From Mucilaginibacter sp. (GTDB lineage: Bacteria > Bacteroidota > Bacteroidia > Sphingobacteriales > Sphingobacteriaceae): a stretch of DNA of 7,444 nt. The stretch spans positions 1-7,444 of the forward strand of contig JAICXZ010000143.1 in assembly GCA_025934475.1 (NCBI GenBank). The letters run 5' to 3'. Shown here one piece after another: positions 5,483 to 7,444 of the stretch; the first letter of the stretch is position 1; the number at the start of each line of letters is the position of its first letter. The position numbers and the translations under genes were made by a program. The notes below the pieces were generated by a model, which saw only the letters and a list, made by a program, of their open reading frames with translations, was not told where the DNA came from and searched no databases.

Positions 5483-6733
5483 TTACAGCCCGAAAGCCTT
5501 TTTTACTTTTTCTACGTGGTCTAGTTTTTCCCAGGTAAACAGTTCAACTTCAACTGTCAGGTCGCTGCTGTTTGGGATAAAGAAGGTTTTTTTCACAACT
5601 TGGTTTGGCTTGCCAAAGTGCCCGTACGCAGCAGTTTCGCTATAGATTGGGTTACGCAGTTTAAGGCGGGTTTCGATGGCGTAAGGTGTCATATCAAAAA
5701 TACCCTCAACTTTTTTGGCGATGTCGCCATCGCTTAAACCAACTTTACCGGTCCCGTATGTGTTGACATAAATACCCATTGGTTGTGCCACGCCGATAGC
5801 ATAAGATACTTGTACCAAAACCTCGTCGCAAACACCGGCAGCTACCAGGTTTTTGGCAATGTGACGAGTAGCATAAGCAGCCGAACGGTCAACTTTTGAT
5901 GGATCTTTGCCCGAAAATGCACCACCACCGTGTGCGCCCTTGCCACCGTAGGTATCAACAATGATCTTACGACCTGTGAGACCGGTGTCGCCATGCGGTC
6001 CGCCGATCACAAATTTGCCGGTCGGGTTAATGTGGTATTTAATGTCGTCGTTGAACAGGTGAACGTATTTCGGATATTTAGCCTTCATACGCGGAATGAG
6101 GATGTTTTTTACGTCCTCACTGATCTTGTTCAGCATTTCCTTTTCTTCAGCAAAATCATCATGCTGGGTTGAAATTACGATTGCTTCAATGCGGGTAGGC
6201 TGGTTATTATCGTTATACTCAAGTGTTACCTGAGACTTAGCATCCGGACGCAGATAAGTGATCTCTTTATTTTCGCGGCGTATAGCTGCCAGCTCAATTA
6301 ATAATGCGTGAGCCAAATCCAAAGCCAATGGCATGTAGTTGTCGGTTTCCACGGTAGCGTAGCCGAACATCATGCCCTGGTCACCAGCGCCTTGCTCTTG
6401 CCTTTCTTTGCGGTCCACACCCTGGTTTATATCAGGAGACTGCTCGTGAATAGCCGAAAGTACCCCGCATGAGTTACCATCAAACATGTATTCGCTTTTA
6501 TTATAGCCGATGCGGTTGATCACATCACGGGCTATTTTTTGAACGTCGAGGTATGCTTTCGATTTTACTTCACCAGCCAGGAAAACCTGTCCGGTGGTTA
6601 CCAACGTCTCGCATGCAACCTTTGAATCAGGGTCGAATGCTAAAAAATGATCGATAAGTGCATCCGATATTTGGTCGGCAACTTTATCCGGGTGTCCTTC
6701 TGATACGGACTCTGAGGTGAATAAATACGGCAT
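5483..6733 (-). CDS. metK: S-adenosylmethionine synthetase (methionine adenosyltransferase)
   Basis: This 416-residue protein makes S-adenosylmethionine from methionine and ATP in the cytosol, releasing phosphate and pyrophosphate. All family signatures are present: [11 protein letters not shown] near the N-terminus (7-17, ATP and metal binding), the [12 protein letters not shown] block (115-126), [20 protein letters not shown] (245-264), and the glycine-rich [19 protein letters not shown] loop (269-287) that holds ATP phosphates. It is somewhat longer than the 384-residue E. coli enzyme, partly through the stretch at about 155-225 (including [12 protein letters not shown]). Such length is usual for Bacteroidota. 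It is a single-gene unit: its own terminator lies at 5421-5460 and the upstream neighbour is divergent. The predicted leader is only about 25-30 nt, too short for a SAM riboswitch, so control would have to be at the promoter. Confidence 0.99.
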   Translation of the reverse strand: MPYLFTSESVSEGHPDKVADQISDALIDHFLAFDPDSKVACETLVTTGQVFLAGEVKSKAYLDVQKIARDVINRIGYNKSEYMFDGNSCGVLSAIHEQSPDINQGVDRKERQEQGAGDQGMMFGYATVETDNYMPLALDLAHALLIELAAIRRENKEITYLRPDAKSQVTLEYNDNNQPTRIEAIVISTQHDDFAEEKEMLNKISEDVKNILIPRMKAKYPKYVHLFNDDIKYHINPTGKFVIGGPHGDTGLTGRKIIVDTYGGKGAHGGGAFSGKDPSKVDRSAAYATRHIAKNLVAAGVCDEVLVQVSYAIGVAQPMGIYVNTYGTGKVGLSDGDIAKKVEGIFDMTPYAIETRLKLRNPIYSETAAYGHFGKPNQVVKKTFFIPNSSDLTVEVELFTWEKLDHVEKVKKAFGL

Positions 6734-6750
6734 ATGTTTTTACTAATTTA

Positions 6751-6763
6751 CTTTCAGTGAAAG
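6751..6763. promoter_or_regulatory. 13-bp palindrome at the metK transcription start
   Basis: CTTTCA and TGAAAG flank a single central G. The site lies immediately downstream of the proposed metK -7 element, so it would cover the transcription start, a typical place for a repressor. A second inverted pair, AACCAG (6773-6778) and CTGGTT (6798-6803), brackets the promoter spacer. No regulator is identified, and the pattern could be chance. Confidence 0.3.
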
Positions 6764-6765
6764 CG

Positions 6766-6797
6766 GAAAGATAACCAGGTTACGGTAAAAATAGAAA
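6766..6797 (-). promoter_or_regulatory. Candidate metK promoter
   Basis: On the minus strand TTTC (6797-6794) and TATCTTTC (6773-6766) are separated by 20 bases. They resemble TTTG-N17-23-TAnnTTTG with the last base of each block changed. The spacing is right and the start of transcription would be near 6760, about 27 nt before the ATG at 6733. Confidence 0.4.
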
Positions 6798-6892
6798 CTG
6801 GTTTTAGCACTTTTTTTCCGTGGTTGCAATCCTTTCCGGGGTATCCCGAACAATCAAATCAGTCCACTTTCAGGCGCCAAAAATAAAACATT

Positions 6893-6924
6893 TTTTATAA
6901 AGCCGAAAATAGCGGTTACTTTTG
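6893..6924 (+). promoter_or_regulatory. Bacteroidota-type promoter for the lipid kinase gene
   Basis: TACTTTTG at 6917-6924 is an exact match to the -7 consensus TAnnTTTG. A T run ending at 6896, 20 bases upstream, stands where TTTG would be expected. Transcription should start around 6930, leaving a leader of roughly 14 nt before the TTG at 6944. Confidence 0.55.
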
Positions 6925-6943
6925 ACGGCCAAAATACAATTGT

Positions 6944-7444
6944 TTGAAAAGTAGAGCCCTATTCATCATAAATCCAATCTCAGGAGGTAAAAATAAGGAC
7001 AATGTGCCGGAGCTGATCGAAAAAAACCTGGATAGTGATCTTTTCGAACATACCATCGTTTTTACCAATCGTGCATTTCATGGCCATAAGCTGGCGAAGA
7101 ACGGCGTGGAGCAATACGATTATATTATAGCCGTTGGTGGCGATGGCACCGTAAACGAAATAGCCTCGGCCATTGCCGGTACCAACACCATATTTGGTAT
7201 CGTTCCCTTTGGTTCAGGAAATGGACTAGCCAGGTTCCTGGATCTGCCGATGGATACCGGAGCAGCGATTCAAGCGCTGAACAAACAAAACGTTGCTACC
7301 ATAGACGGAGCGCGCCTCAACCGTCTTTGGTTCTTTAACATGGCAGGTATGGGGTTTGACGCTCAAATAGCTCAGGTATTCTCGCTCGATAAGAAACGCG
7401 GTTTTGGTGCTTACATCAAATCGTCGATCAGAGAAATAATAAAC
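6944..7444 (+). CDS. Lipid kinase, YegS/BmrU/diacylglycerol kinase catalytic family (3' end beyond window)
   Basis: An open frame of 167 codons runs to the right edge. Motifs of the DAGK_cat fold are in order: ALFIINPISGGK at 5-16, the nucleotide-binding GGDGTVNE at 65-72, GIVPFGSGNGLAR at 85-97, and FFNMAGMGFDA at 130-140. These enzymes phosphorylate lipids such as diacylglycerol or sphingoid bases at the membrane with ATP. Since Sphingobacteriaceae make sphingolipids, either substrate is possible, but this cannot be decided here. The start is taken as TTG at 6944: an in-frame stop lies at 6923-6925, no ATG or GTG lies between that stop and the conserved motif, and the resulting N-terminus MKSRALFIINP has the usual family length. 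It is divergent from metK and has its own promoter at 6893-6924. Confidence 0.93.
   Translation, partial: MKSRALFIINPISGGKNKDNVPELIEKNLDSDLFEHTIVFTNRAFHGHKLAKNGVEQYDYIIAVGGDGTVNEIASAIAGTNTIFGIVPFGSGNGLARFLDLPMDTGAAIQALNKQNVATIDGARLNRLWFFNMAGMGFDAQIAQVFSLDKKRGFGAYIKSSIREIIN

Noticed and set aside
6837..6848. CGGG-GTAT-CCCG inverted repeat in the metK/lipid kinase divergent region
   Set aside because: Only 4-bp arms; too short to separate from chance.
6734..6943. SAM riboswitch upstream of metK
   Set aside because: The distance from the proposed promoter to the start codon is under 30 nt and no long-range stem set of a SAM aptamer is visible in the divergent region.

Overview
The window looks like chromosomal DNA from a Bacteroidota bacterium, most likely Sphingobacteriaceae (Mucilaginibacter/Pedobacter-like). 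This is inferred from three things. There are tandem MacB/FtsX-type permease genes without an adjacent ATPase. Starts lack Shine-Dalgarno sequences and lie behind TAnnTTTG-type -7 elements. The MetK is of the long 416-residue form. No rRNA, tRNA, insertion sequence, phage gene or CRISPR array is visible.

Layout. Positions 1-3537 hold two paralogous FtsX-like ABC permease genes on the minus strand: a complete 806-residue gene upstream (1117-3537) and one that runs off the left edge (1-1059). The 57-bp spacer between them is almost entirely two short tandem repeats, and a third repeat sits in the leader of the upstream gene. The divergent region 3538-3817 contains a good sigma-54-type -24/-12 promoter pointing at the permeases. 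About 165 bp upstream of its predicted start is a perfect 11-bp-arm palindrome, where an enhancer site for a sigma-54 activator would be expected. Next comes doxX-like (3818-4276, +), which converges on a Nudix hydrolase gene (4282-4842, -) with only 5 bp between the stop codons. A 76-bp divergent promoter region then leads to a small Pmp3/YqaE-family membrane peptide (4919-5122, +).

Positions 5123-5482 hold no convincing protein gene. They contain five consecutive inverted repeats that could form a structured RNA on the plus strand, ending in a terminator-like hairpin, followed by a clear intrinsic terminator for metK read from the other strand. metK (5483-6733, -) encodes S-adenosylmethionine synthetase. 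It is divergent from a YegS/DAGK-family lipid kinase (6944 to the right edge, +) that appears to start at TTG.

The genes do not form one pathway. The permease pair is an export or envelope-stress type unit, probably under sigma-54 control. DoxX-like, Pmp3-like and lipid kinase are membrane-related. Nudix and metK are housekeeping. The most notable signals are the sigma-54 promoter with its palindrome, the tandem-repeat spacers of the permease genes, and the candidate structured RNA next to metK. None amounts to a proven new system from sequence alone.
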